Assembly: GCA_032622095.1 (NCBI GenBank)
Contig: CP136062.1
Span: 230,902,578 to 230,966,577 of the forward strand
From: Siphonodentalium dalli
Taxonomy: Eukaryota > Mollusca > Scaphopoda > Gadilida > Siphonodentaliidae
Length of the DNA: 64,000 nucleotides
Reading direction: 5' to 3'
This document shows, one piece after another, positions 34,444 through 45,439 of the stretch; positions within the stretch are counted from its first letter, which is position 1; each line of letters opens with the position of its first letter. Made by a program: the position numbers and the translations under genes. The notes beneath the pieces are model-generated. The model worked only from the letters and a program-made list of their open reading frames with translations. It searched no databases and was not told the DNA's origin.

Positions 34444-34650
34444 ATGAAATCTTCTCCTAATTCCAGGTCAGACAGTGAGCAGCATAAAGTGAAGGCACAT
34501 TCTACAAGACCATTGTGTCCGTCTTGGGCTCTGTTCAAAGGAGCTTCATTGAAGGACATTATGGACTGTGCTGACTGGACTTGTCCGTCAACGTTTGTAA
34601 ATTTCTATTTGCGAGACATCAATGTCTCTGTGCTAAAAAGCTGAAAGAAT
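34444..34650 (+). pseudogene. Tyrosine recombinase C-terminal catalytic fragment
   Basis: The plus-strand frame reads SEQHKVKAHSTRPLCPSW, ALFKGASLKDIMDCADWTCP and STFVNFYLRDINVS, then a stop. This matches the end of DIRS/Crypton-type tyrosine recombinases: the HSTR part of the HxxR motif, the 'G.sledil..a.W' helix and the TF..FY nucleophile tyrosine. The first catalytic arginine and the N-terminal half are missing. It lies in the intron between 33955 and 35325; in the corresponding intron of the other block copy (5648-9890) I see no equivalent, so it probably inserted after the duplication. Confidence 0.6.
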
Positions 34651-34982
34651 CCGAGACTGGCGAGTTTCAGTTGGAAATACCCAGTGGAAGTTTGGTGTGA
34701 GGTTCACCAAAGGAGCCGATCTATGTACATATATAATGATGGTGAAGGAATTTGAAGAAAATATGGATTTATATATGAACAGTAATGCTGATAAATATCA
34801 GATGTGTATCAGATCACAAGCAACAGATCGCTAACGCACGGAGAAGACCAACAAGGGTCACATCGTCAACCAGAGGAGGAGCTCTGGAATCAGAAATAAT
34901 TCTGAAGCGATTTCGTAAGTAGATAGTTTTCATTAGAAAATTATCAGATTTGGACACAAGTCAAATTTTTTATAGAAAACTA

Positions 34983-35065
34983 TACTTACAGTAATGCTCT
35001 AAGTAATCGACTTCTTAACCACAGTAGAATTATGGGTAACTTTTCAGGATTTAGTCGGAAATATG
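34983..35065 (+). repeat. One-armed copy of the foldback element
   Basis: TTACAGTAATGCTCTAAGTA.. through 'attatgggtaacttttcaggattta' matches one arm plus the spacer of the foldback at 6714-6850 with a handful of differences; the second arm is missing. Confidence 0.65.
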
Positions 35066-35324
35066 AGCTGAGTAATCTTGATGAAGATGTTTTAAGAATT
35101 ATGATGAAGGAAACGAGTTATGTACCTGGCTCCGCCTCGATTTGACCCGGTGACATCATTTGAATATCCAAGTCACCAAGGGAACATCCACACAAAATAT
35201 ATGACCCCAATCAGTCTTATGCTTCTGGAGAAGATGTTTAAAGAATTATTGAAGGATGGACGGGCAGGCAGACGAATAAATAATACAAGTGTAAAAGGAT
35301 TAGTATTCATTGTCAATAACTTAC

Positions 35325-35849
35325 ATCAACTGTGTCAGCTTCATCTCGAAGAGCATCCATATCTTTATAAAGATGACCAAACATCTCGGTTTTCGCTAAC
35401 CTTTTACAGACATTGAAACTACCATCACTAAAATTCAATAGTATCGAACGAATAGAAGTCAATGTTGGTCCACCTTCCGGCATTTCTGAAACTGCATCAT
35501 CATAATAATCCCTCTTCAGCTGTTCCAGAATAAATGTATAATAATCCACCACAGCTTCAACAAATCCAGCTTCTGCGAGCATGTTTCCTAAAACCTCACG
35601 CTCCTCGCCAGACTCATGATCGTCAAACACTTCATCAACCACCTTCGTAAGCCTCTCATGAAAATGGCTAGTCTCTCGATCTTTCTTCTTACATAATTCA
35701 GTCATTGACTCGAACGTACTCTTATATTGGTGTAAGCTTTGATGCTTATTGTACAGTTCCCTCTCTCGTCTGGAGAAGGTGTCAGAACGCTCAGAATCTG
35801 TAACATCTTGTTTCATTTCTTCTCTTTTATCCGAATGTATTTCTGTTTC
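35325..35849 (-). CDS. Large exon of first ARM module (175 codons)
   Basis: Internal exon of 525 bp, phase 0 on both sides: acceptor AACATTTCAG before 35849, donor GTAAGTTATTG after 35325. It reads ETEIHSDKREEMKQDVTD, FSRRERELYNKHQSLHQYK, SGEEREVLGNMLAEAGFVEA, VDYYTFILEQLKRDYYDD, GGPTLTSIRSILLNFSDGS and LYKDMDALRDEADTVD. The first 60 residues are highly charged and probably coiled-coil; the rest is helical. The paralogue at 9890-10396 keeps the same borders. The upstream exon is 38112-38195 (phase 0). No enzyme motif is seen; a scaffold or adaptor role is an inference from the armadillo context. Confidence 0.78.
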
Positions 35850-36340
35850 CTGAAATGTTTTTTTTAATGAATTTCAGAAACTATAGATAACATTAGACCC
35901 TTAAAATAAAATATGTGTGTTCTCAGGCAATTAGATCTCAATTTTGAGATGAGGGAAGGAGGCTATTTAATTATTTCTCAAAATGTGCTAAATATACTCA
36001 AGAAACAAATAAAATTAAAATCCAATATGTTAACCCGAAAATATTTGTCAAAATAAATTGAAAAGACTTTTTAAAAGAACATTCCAGTGACGAGGTACAT
36101 GAGAATACTGAATTTGTATTTATTTGGCCTTATTCATCAAACTTGTGAATGTAGTATGAGAATAAACTAGATCATATATTGATTTAGATAACATGTGTTA
36201 ATATAGCGCAATAGAGCCCTGATGCAAAAGCAGAAGTCTGACTTTGGCCACCTCAACCTTGATGCTATGAATTATAAGATAGTTTTCTTAGGAGGTTGTC
36301 TATTTAAAACAAATAAACCTTGGTAAAAAATCATTCAAAA
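35850..36340. other. Intron; right edge of the duplicated block
   Basis: AT-rich intron. 36160-36260 aligns with 11860-11960. No coding sense and no clear element. Confidence 0.45.
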
Positions 36341-37095
36341 ATTTAAAATTGGAATGGTAGCCTGTAGAGGAAAAACTCTGTGAAAAAATTAATTGTTCTG
36401 TTGTCCATAAAACAGATGCACATTTAATAGAAATAGAAGGGTAACAATATCCTAAAGTTTCAATTCTTTACATTTGAATTTGAATTACACAATAAAGGTA
36501 CTCAAAATCAAAACAGTCAAAATTATATGCTCACATTTAATAGTAACATATTGGTAACAATATCCTAAAGTTTCAAATATACACCTGAAACTGTTGGAGG
36601 AGTTGATTACACACTGAAGGTACCCCAAACCAAAACGGTACTTATTTTTCTAAGTCAAGAAATCAGAATAACTCAGTGAAAATGATTTTTTCCGTCGTCC
36701 ATATATGTTGCACATAAGCAATATATGTATGCCTATATCCTAGTTTCAATCTCTACATTTTAAAGAGTGGGAGTTGTTTACACAACGAAGGAACCCAAAA
36801 TCAAAAACTTTAAAACTTGTTCTAAGTCAAGAATGGAATAACTCGGTGAAAATGATCTGTTTCCATCATGTTGCATATCTAGAGTTTAAATTCTCTACAT
36901 TCAAAACTGTGGGACAAATTGATTACAAAATGAAGTGACCCATAATGTGTGATGGACACACGAACGGCTCGACAGATGGACACCCGAACGGCTAAACAAA
37001 TGGCTAGATGGACAAACCCGACATACAAACAGACAGATGCAGTCAATCCAGTATACTTCCCATTTTCTTTGAAAAGTTGGGGTATAATTATATAC
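36340..37095. repeat. Tandem-repeat element with microsatellite and hairpin end
   Basis: About four degenerate units of roughly 120-170 bp share 'cacatttaatag', 'taacaatatcctaaagtttcaa' and 'aaatcaaaac'. The block ends with a GGACAC/GAACGGCT/GACAGATG-rich tract (36955-37040) and an end hairpin around 'cagtatacttcccatt' and 'ttggggtataattata'. This is the same architecture as the elements at 51722 and 53144, so it is a probable pearl/HINE-type element of another family. Confidence 0.5.
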
Positions 37096-38111
37096 ATGTA
37101 CTAAATTCCATTGAATTCTGATTGATAGTCAAATTTATGATCCTGAAAAACCTGGTGGACAAAATGGTAGTTGTTGGATTTCCAGTTTGTGGGAAGAGTT
37201 ATGAGACTTCCATATTGTGTTTGTACGGACTGCCACTTCTGGGACTAAACCACAAAATACCAAGTTTCAAGGCGACGGAAGATCCAAAACTAATGTTATC
37301 ACTCAGAAACCAAAAACCAAAAACAAATGGCGCATTCTGAGTCCAAAAAGGGCCATAACTCCTGAAAACTTAGGGAAAAATTCGAAATTGACCAAACATG
37401 TTTCTGGGAATTTTTCCGGTTCATGGGACTTTTCAAACGTCTCACAACAATAATGTCTGTCCAGGAGTGTCCAATAATGTCCATGTCAAAAGATGTCCAT
37501 GGTGTACTGGGACTTTTGTCTCAATTCAATTTTAACATGTCTGTGAGACTTAATGAGACAACTGATACATTAAATTTGTGGGATGTCTCATGAGCCAGAA
37601 AAAAGTCACAGAACTAGGGCCCTGTGAATCGGAAATTGAGTAACAAACTGATACTGTTATTAAAAAGTATGTTATTTTTTTCTACAGTTGTCATTTTCAC
37701 GGCAATTGGCTAATTTGAACGAATCGAGGAAATGTCATTATATTTTTAAAACATTCAATGCCTTTGCCCATTCAATTACATGAAAAAGTACAAGGTAACT
37801 CATAGTCGGCATTGAATGTGTTAAAGACCATAATAAAAATGGTTATTACTGTTGTTTTGCAAACACCTGAGCAGCCATGATTAAACTAAATAAAAAAATT
37901 ATGTTCACGATTGTTACATGCAGACACTAACCTTTTTTTCAAATCGCTCGTATTAGCCAAACACTGCAAAATTATCAATCAAGAAAATATAACAGTACTT
38001 TTCATCAGCATCATAGCAATTCAGCAGGACCCACCAGCATCATAGTAAATTAGCAGAACCACTTAATCAGGAATGTATTTGTCATGCAAAAAATAAAGAG
38101 TCACAGCTCAC

Positions 38112-38195
38112 CTCCCGTAGTTGATCTGTTCTGTGTTTCTCATTTGATCCGAGACGACTATATATGACTTCCTCATCCAGTGAAGTCTGTTGTGC
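38112..38195 (-). CDS. 84-bp exon, copy 2 (28 codons)
   Basis: Internal exon, phase 0 on both sides: acceptor TATTGTAG before 38195, donor GTGAGCTGTG after 38112. It encodes AQQTSLDEEVIYSRLGSN and EKHRTDQLRE. A second intact copy lies at 52997-53080 with five amino-acid changes (LG to FE, E to D, H to Y among them). Both keep the splice sites and the frame. As symmetric phase-0 exons they could both be used in one transcript or be alternatives. The peptide is acidic/basic and polar, with no known domain. Confidence 0.7.
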
Positions 38196-38213
38196 CTACA
38201 ATAAATAAATGTG

Positions 38214-38671
38214 CATGAACCAAAGAACCACCTCATTCATAATCGCCTTTCTCTTCCAGATTATATGTGATGCAAAAAGAACCACCTCATTCATAATCGC
38301 CTTTCTCTTCCAGATTATATGTGATGTAAAAAGAACCACCTCATTCATAATCGCCTTTCTCTTCCAGATTATATGTGATGCAAAAAGAACCACCTCATTC
38401 ATAATCACCTTTCTCTTCCGGATTATATATGTGATGCAATAAGAACCACCTCATTCATAATCGACTTTCTCTTCCAGATTATATATGTGATGCAATAAGA
38501 ACCACCTCATTCATAATCGCCTTTCTCTTCCGGATTATATACTTGATGCAATAAGAACCACCTCATTCATAATCGCCTTTCTCTTCCGGATTATATACGT
38601 GATGCAATAAGAACCACCTCATTCATAATCGCCTTTCTCTTCCGGATTATATACGTGATGCAATAAGAACC
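38214..38671. repeat. 54/56-bp minisatellite, 8 copies
   Basis: The word AGAACCACCTC starts at 38224, 38278, 38332, 38386, 38442, 38498, 38554 and 38610, with a last partial copy at 38666. The period is 54 for the first units, then 56 after gain of 'at' in the TATATAT part. The paralogous site at 53105-53140 has about one unit, so the array expanded after the duplication. Open frames on both strands are side effects of the repeat. Confidence 0.85.
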
Positions 38672-38937
38672 AATGGCTGAGATACGTGTGTAAAATAACA
38701 GCACATCAACAATTATCAATATATGAGAATAACATTGAAACTGTTCTGAAAGCACTCTTGTTGACAAGGCTCCATGCTAAATATCATTGAGATTCGATAA
38801 CATATAGATTAGATACATGCCTGATTGGACAAAAAATAATTAACAAAATGAAAGTGTCAATGACTTCAATGACTGGACTAAGAGTGGAAGCCTTTATCGA
38901 ACATTAATGTGGATTTATTTTTATTTTCCTCCTGCCC

Positions 38938-40454
38938 GAGGTATGTAATTTAGCGGGATTAACACAAAGTCGCACGGGGGGTTTGCCGTTGTTAAGCCGA
39001 CAAAGGAGCATTGTGTGGCTCTGCGGTAACGTGATCCCTGTATTGACAAACCCGCAGGCGCTGACAGTTCTATTGCGGCTGCGGATATCCACACACCTGC
39101 ATGCCTCATAAACCAACACATGCGCAGAGTGGAAATTGCGCATGACAATCAACATGTCTCATAAACCAACAAATTGCACATGACTATTTTGTGTTATAAT
39201 GTCGTATATAAAAAGGACAAGACAAACGTTTTTGCAAATGAATATATAATTTTATTTATTAAAATGACGAAATCGAGCTATATCAGAAACTTTAACAGAA
39301 TAATCAGAACTTTGATTTACATTATTTACACTTGAAAGTCATTGGTTACTTGGCGTGAAAACTACACGCGGTTTCCTTTGTCTGGGAATGATCCAACACA
39401 ACGCTCGTTATTGAAGGATGGCCATGCATTGTAACCATTGCATCCTTTGTGAGACAAACGAACGCCGCTGGATATCCACCCTGCATGAGTCTGTCCGTTG
39501 CATCTTTTGATTTCGACAAAAGGCGCTCGATTTCACGTTTACGAAGACTTGTCATTGTTTGTGTGATGTATGTGAATATTGCGATTTGTTATGAACCCCT
39601 ATCGTGATACAAGGCCATGTATACACAACATGGATTAGGAGCAGCCAATTATTCCGGTTTAACTCGACGCCAACTATTTAATCTGTATATGACATTCCAT
39701 GCGTTAGGTGAGAGTATTAGGCGAGTTGTTAAGTGGTGTTTAACTTTCATCAGGCATAAATGAGGCTTCTATTCAGCTTTCTTAATATGGCTTCGGGATG
39801 CTGGTTTTATATGCTAATGTGTTTGGCGCCCATTCGACAAAGTCTATTATGAATTTGAGTAGAACATCGCTTTATTTATGACAGGTAATTAAATATTGCG
39901 CAACCCATTCGATTGCGGTGAAAAAATAGCAATAGCGGGATATTATTCCTCACAAATTGTTTTACCTATATATATATGTTCGTAAATAATGTGTTTTAGT
40001 TCTTTGTAGTTCATTTTGTTCACAATGAAAAGTGCAATGGACAAAAATGTTGTAGTTCGTTAATTATTACTCTATATATGGCTTGCGCGAATGTAGCATA
40101 ATCTGATTACAGCACCGACATTTGCCCATTCAATAATGTTTTTATGGCAAGCGTTAATGTGTTATTAGGCACATGCGCAACTGTTTAGTTAGGCACTGCC
40201 CATTTGTCTGGTCCTAATCCGATTCACGCACGATGTGATCATAATTACCAACACGCGTCTTAGAAGACCACGCCCATGCCTGTTTGTGACAGCATGTAAT
40301 CCAATTCCGCACGACTTCGGCGCGTGAAAGGAGTAAACCACGCCCATGCGCCTTTGTGTTTTCCCTTAGGGCATTTGCGCAATGCTCTTTTGAGCTGTCA
40401 ATCACACTAACCCGCCATGCTCCTTTGTGGTATATGAGGCAAATTACATATATG
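38938..40454. mobile_element. Shorter relative of the 7259-9197 DNA transposon
   Basis: Starts GAGGTATGTAATTT and ends in ATTACATATATG, with an exact 7-bp target duplication CCTGCCC (38931-38937 and 40455-40461). Both subterminal regions match the 7259-9197 copy closely (for example 'gtataaaaaggacaagac'). The Cys-rich ORF is deleted here. Instead, a minus-strand 69-codon frame remains (39346-39555; MTSLRKREIERLLSKSK, QGGYPAAFVCLTKDA), whose first codons are also in the other copy; it may be the start of a second element gene. Confidence 0.75.
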
Positions 40455-40684
40455 CCTGCCCAATCTTCTGATGGAAATGAATAAAAGAAATTACTAAACC
40501 ATATTTTATTGTTATTATTTTTCCATCCTCTGACCTGATTTCACTTCAGAAAAATCCATACACCGACAAATTAAAAAACTCCAGCCTTAGAATGGTTCGC
40601 AAAATGAACTTGTGTAGTTGAACAAGGTAGTAATATTTAGTTTAAAAGTAAAGCTTCCTATCAATCAATATAAAAGAAACAAGA

Positions 40685-41395
40685 GCATCTCTAGGGCGTG
40701 GCAAAATACGCCCTTTAGCCATTTTGAATTGTACTACCGCAAAATAAAATAATATTTTGAGCTTACATTTGAAGAAAATCTGATATACCCCTAATTTCAA
40801 TGCCAAATGCAGTCAAATTCTAAGTAGAAAAATGGCCGTAACTCATGTAAAAATAATTAGACAGAACCTATATTCGAACTTGGCCTGTAGTTTTAGCTGG
40901 GAAACGCACATAACAGCTTTGGTTCAGATCAAATAATCAAAACTGGAGTTATCGGTCATAAACCGAAATGTTATGAAATTGGTCAAATTCTAAGTCGAAA
41001 AGGGCCGTAACTCATGTAAAAATAACTGGACGGAACCCATATTTGAACTTGGCCTGTAGCTGGCCTCTAGCTGGGAAATACACATACCAATTTTGGTTGA
41101 GATCAAATAATCCAAACTGGAGTTATCAGTCGGAAACCAAAAATGTTAACAGACAGTCAAATTCTAAGTCGAAAAAGGGCCGTAACTCATGTAAAAATAA
41201 TTGGACGGAACCCATATTCGAACTTGGCATGTATCTTTACCTGGGAAATACAATTACCAACTTTGGTTCAGATAAAATAATCCAAACTGGAGTTATCGAT
41301 TGGAAACCAAAATGGACGGACGGCTCGACAGACGGACGGATAGACAGACTGATTACATAATACGACCTTTTTCAAAAAAGGGCGTATAAAAATAA
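40685..41395. repeat. ~172-bp tandem-repeat element with ACGG end
   Basis: Three units start with CAAATTCTAAGT at 40814, 40984 and 41158 (spacing 170 and 174), each with 'gccgtaactcatgtaaaaataa' and 'tccaaactggagttatc'. The element opens with the hairpin 'gggcgtggcaaaatacgccc' (about 40694) and closes with GGACGGACGGCTCGACAGAC plus 'gacctttttcaaaaaagggcgtat'. This is pearl/HINE-like architecture. It sits just upstream (in transcription) of the next exon. Confidence 0.6.
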
Positions 41396-41426
41396 CTGGT
41401 GGAGGTTTCCTTGACATTTTGATTAC

Positions 41427-41552
41427 CTTCAATCCTCGTGACTCTGTTATTGAACTGAGCTCTGTATAACCTCTTGCATACTCATCTTGTGTTGGGCCCA
41501 AACCAGAAACATAATCATCAGGCAATTGTTTACTTGTGTTGACTATTGGGAT
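41427..41552 (-). CDS. 126-bp exon (42 codons)
   Basis: Internal exon, phase 0 at both ends: acceptor TATTCCAG before 41552, donor GTAATCAAAA after 41427. It encodes IPIVNTSKQLPDDYVSGLGP then TQDEYARGYTELSSITESRG and LK. It is polar and Ser/Thr-rich, probably a linker; no domain is recognised. It lies between the two copies of the 84-bp exon, so a transcript that uses both would place this segment between two AQQTS-type peptides. Confidence 0.65.
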
Positions 41553-41689
41553 CTGGAATAAATATGCAATCGTTGTTATCAATGTAGATAAAATAGAAAT
41601 TCAACAAGATGGCTGCTGAACTTGCAAGCATTACCAAAGAAATGCCTTAACGTTTCTATGACTGCATGGAGCTTGCGGAAATGTTGCAA

Positions 41690-41825
41690 AAACCCTGTGC
41701 CAATGCATTCACATATATAGTCTCCCAAATGGAGCCTCGTAAATATAAGAGAATACATAGGCCAACAATATTTACCTTGACCTTGTAAGCCAGTGCATTC
41801 TCTTATATATTAATGACAGCCAATG
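41690..41825. repeat. Remnant of the palindrome MITE family
   Basis: Carries 'gtgccaatgcattc', 'gcctcgtaaatataagagaat' and 'gccagtgcattctcttatatat', the arms known from 18056 and 26617, but without clear ends. Confidence 0.5.
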
Positions 41826-41990
41826 GATAAAACACTACAGTTCATTGCTATGTTCAAATCTTCCCAAGGATTATGCTCACAAATGTCAGAATTATCTCAT
41901 ATTTCAAACCTATCAGAAGAGGATGAGAATAATCACCTGAATACTGCTATAAATTGTGCAGAAATTAAATGAAAGTGTCAATGACACTGT

Positions 41991-44955
41991 AGCTCAACTT
42001 AGGTAGGGGAATAATTTAATGGTTGACAGTAAATGGAGGAATAGGAAAGGTGCTAATTGAAATGTCTAACATGCGCCAAAGGATTTAGTGATGCAAAGAG
42101 TAAAATACAAGATGGCTGCTGGTGGCCATTTTTTTTGGCCAATTGACCCCAAAAGAACTCGTTCCCATCTACGTATAATTGTTAACATCCATGACAAATT
42201 TTATGAAGATCTGACCAAAGCTACGACATACAAATTTCATGATGATCAGACGAACAGTACGACCTGTAGACCGCGCCAATGGATTGAATTTTAAAATCCA
42301 AGATGGCCGCTGGCAGCCATGTTTTTTGGCCGAATGACCCCACAATGATTCGTTCCCATCTACATGTCAATGTCAACATTCATGACAAATTTAATAAATA
42401 TCAGACCAAAGGTATGACCTGTAGCCCACGCCAAAGGATTTAGTCATGCAAAAAGTAAAATGCTGGTGGCAATGTTTTTTGACCGAATGACCCCAAAACG
42501 ACTCGTTCCCATCTACATGTCATTGTTATAATTAATGACAAATTTCATGACCATTTGACCAAAGCTACGACCTGTAGCCCGCACCAAAGGATTTAGTCAT
42601 GCAAAGAGTAAAATCCAAGATGGCTGCTGGCGGCCATGTTTTTTGACCAAATGACCCCATAACGACTCGATCCCATCTACATGTCATTGTTATCATTCAT
42701 GACAAATTTCATGATGATCAGACGAACAGTACGACCTGTAGCCCGCGCCAATGGATTGAATTTTGAAATCCAAGATGGCCGCCAGCAGCCATGTTTTTTG
42801 GCCGAATGACCCGACAATGATTCGTTCCCATCTACATGTCAATGTCAACGTTCATGACAAATTTTATAAAGATTAGACCAAAGGCAACCTATAGCCCGCG
42901 CCAAAGGATTTAGTCATGCAAAGAGTAAAATCCAAGATGGCGGCCATGTTTTTTGGCCGAACGACTCCAAAATCACTCGTTCCCATCTACATGTCAGTGT
43001 TAACATCCATGACAAATTTCATAAACTTCCGACCAACACAACGACCTGTAGCCCGCGCCAAAGGATTTAGTCATGCAAAGAGTAAAATCCAAGATGGCTG
43101 CTGGCGGCCATGTTTTTTGGCCGAACGACCCCAAAATCACTCGTTCCCATCTACATGTCATTATTAACATCAATGACAAATTTCATGATGATCAGACGAA
43201 CAGTACGACCTGTAGCCTGCGCCAATGGATTGAATCTTGAAATCCAAGATGGCTGCCAGCGGCCATGTTTTTTGGCCGAATGACCCCAAAATGACTCGTT
43301 CCCATCTACATGTCAATGTCAACATTCATGACAAATTTCATAAAGATCAGACCAAAGGTACGACCTGTAGCCCGGGCCAAAGGATTTAGTCATGCAAAGA
43401 GTAAAATCCAAGATGGCTGCTGGCGGCCATGTTTTTCGGCCGAACGACCCCAAAATCACTCGTTCCCATCTACATGTCATTGTTAACATCCATGACAAAT
43501 TTCATGATGTTCCGATCGAAGCTACGACCTGTAGCCCGCGCCAAAGGATTTAGTCATGCAAAGAGTAAAATCCAAGATGGCTGCTGGTGGCCATGTTTAT
43601 TGGCCGAACAACCCCAAAATGACTCGTTCCCATCTACATGTCAATATTAACATCCATGACAAATTTCATGATGATCAGACGAACAGTACGACCTGTAGCC
43701 CGCGCCAATGGATTGAATCTTGAAATCCAAGATGGCTGCCAGCGGCCATGTTTTTTGGCAGAATGACCCCAAAATGACTCGTTCCCATCTACATGTCAAT
43801 GTCAACATTCATGACAAATTTCATAAAGATCAGACCAAAGGTACGACCTGTAGCCCGGGCCAAAGGATTTAGTCATGCAAAGAGTAAAATCCAAGATGGC
43901 TGCTGGCGGCCATGTTTTTCGGCCGAACGACCCCAAAATCACTCGTTCCCATCTACATGTCATTGTTAACATCCATGACCAATTTCATGATGTTCCGATC
44001 GAAGCTACGACCTGTAGCCCGCGCCAAAGGATTTAGTCATGCAAAGAGTAAAATCCAAGATGGCTGCTGGTGGCCATGTTTATTGGCCGAACAACCCCAA
44101 AATGACTCGTTCCCATCTACATGTCAATATTAACATCCATGACAAATTTCATGATGATCAGACGAACAGTACGACCTGTAGCCCGCGCCAATGGATTGAA
44201 TTTTGAAATCTAAGATGGCCACCAGCGGCCATGTTTTTTGGCAGAATGACCCCACATTGATTCGTTCCCATCTACATGTCAATGTCAACATTCATGACAA
44301 ATTTCATAAAGATTAGACCAAAGGTACAACCTGTAGCCCGCGCCAAAGGATTTAGTCATGCAAAGAGTAAAATCCAAGATGGCTGCTGGCAGCCATGTTT
44401 TTTGGCCGAACGACCCCAAAATCACTCGTTCCCATCTACATGACAGTGTTAACATCCATGACAAATTTCATAAACTTCCGACCAAAACAACGACCTGTAG
44501 CCCGCGCCAAAGGATTTAGTCATGCAAAGAGTAAAATCCAAGATGGCTACTGGCAGCCATGTTTTTTGGCCGAACGACCCCAAAATCACTCGTTCCCATC
44601 TACATGTCATTATTAACATCAATGACAAATTTCATGATGATCAGATGAACAGTACGACCTGTAGGCCACGCCAATGGATTGAATCTTGAAATCCAAGATG
44701 GCTGCCAGCGGCCATGTTTTTTGGCCGAATGACCCAAAAATGACTCGTTCCCATCTACATGTCAATGTCAACATTCATGACAAATTTCACGAAGATCAGA
44801 CCAAAGGTACAACCTGTAGCCCGCGCCAAAGGAAATTGTTGACGGACACACGGACACACGGACACACGAACACACGCACACACGGACACACGGACACACG
44901 GACGACGGACGCCAAACCATGGCAATAGCTCAAACTTACAAGTAAGTTGAGCTAA
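41991..44955 (+). repeat. 161-bp tandem array with 483-bp higher-order period, TIR-bounded
   Basis: About 17 units of roughly 161 bp, each with 'aatccaagatggc', 'ggccatgttttt', 'actcgttcccatctacatg' and 'atgacaaattt'. From 42916 a three-unit cycle (483 bp) is obvious; the copies starting near 43380 and 43863 are almost identical (one difference noted over their 219-bp open stretch). The array begins after AGCTCAACTTA (41991) and ends, after a GGACACAC microsatellite (44836-44905), in a hairpin AGCTCAAACTT/AAGTTGAGCT (44928-44954), so the ends form a short inverted repeat. This fits bivalve 'pearl'/HINE-type elements. Frames of 73 codons recurring every 483 bp are accidental. Confidence 0.75.
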
Positions 44956-45044
44956 AAAGCTATAAATAGCTTGAAAATGAATAAAAGTGGGGGGCCCAGA
45001 CCTGATGATAAATAGATTCATTAAAGACATATTATGGACTTGTT

Positions 45045-45400
45045 CAGGTGAGTTAAACTGTTAAGTTAGTATTCAGGCACTATGCCAACTGGAGGAAATC
45101 TCAAACAAATCTACCGTTACACTCCATAGAAAACATCATCTGAACTACACACGTTTGTAAATATTTACTTCTCGAATCGGGACGCAACTATCGACAATAA
45201 AGTAACGAAAACGATTTCGCCATCGAGAGTCACTGAATTTACTTAATATATAACGGTGTGTGTTGTCAGATGGGATTTAATATTTGTAAAAATAACTACT
45301 TTGAGCAATATTATCGTCCATTTCTATTTGATCACCCTACCGGAGTGTTTCACTTCACTTTAAACATAGATCAGACACAATGTCTTTGAATTTAGCAAAG
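45045..45400 (+). repeat. Dispersed repeat, copy 1 (partner 62077-62460)
   Basis: Shares 'aagacatattatg.acttgttc', 'ctatgccaactggagga', 'ctcgaatcgggacg' and 'tatttgatcaccctaccgga' with 62077-62460 in the same orientation, with gaps. No ends or ORF identified. Confidence 0.65.
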
Positions 45401-45439
45401 TTTTTCAACACAATTTTTGATTACTGAATATTTCTCTCA

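Larger units (their letters stand above)
37650..38765. repeat. Segmental duplication, copy 1 (partner 50166-54010)
   Basis: Aligns co-linearly with 50166-54010 once three insertions in the other copy are removed. It includes the exon at 38112-38195 and flanking intron ('ggctaatttgaacga.tcgaggaaatgtca', 'ttcaaatcgctcgtatta'). It provides the empty-site reference for the Helitron and two tandem-repeat elements. Confidence 0.75.

Noticed and set aside
38196-38671. Regular direct repeats that could suggest a CRISPR array
   Set aside because: There are no variable spacers: the units are contiguous 54/56-bp copies. It is a minisatellite in a eukaryotic intron.
42916-44928. Series of 73-83-codon open frames repeating every 483 bp
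   Set aside because: They follow exactly from the tandem repeat unit, have no start context or domain, and differ in frame among diverged units. They are repeat by-products, not genes.
44836-45030. Minus-strand frame with Cys/Val/Arg repeats (CVRVSVC)
   Set aside because: It is a translation of the GGACACAC microsatellite at the end of the array.
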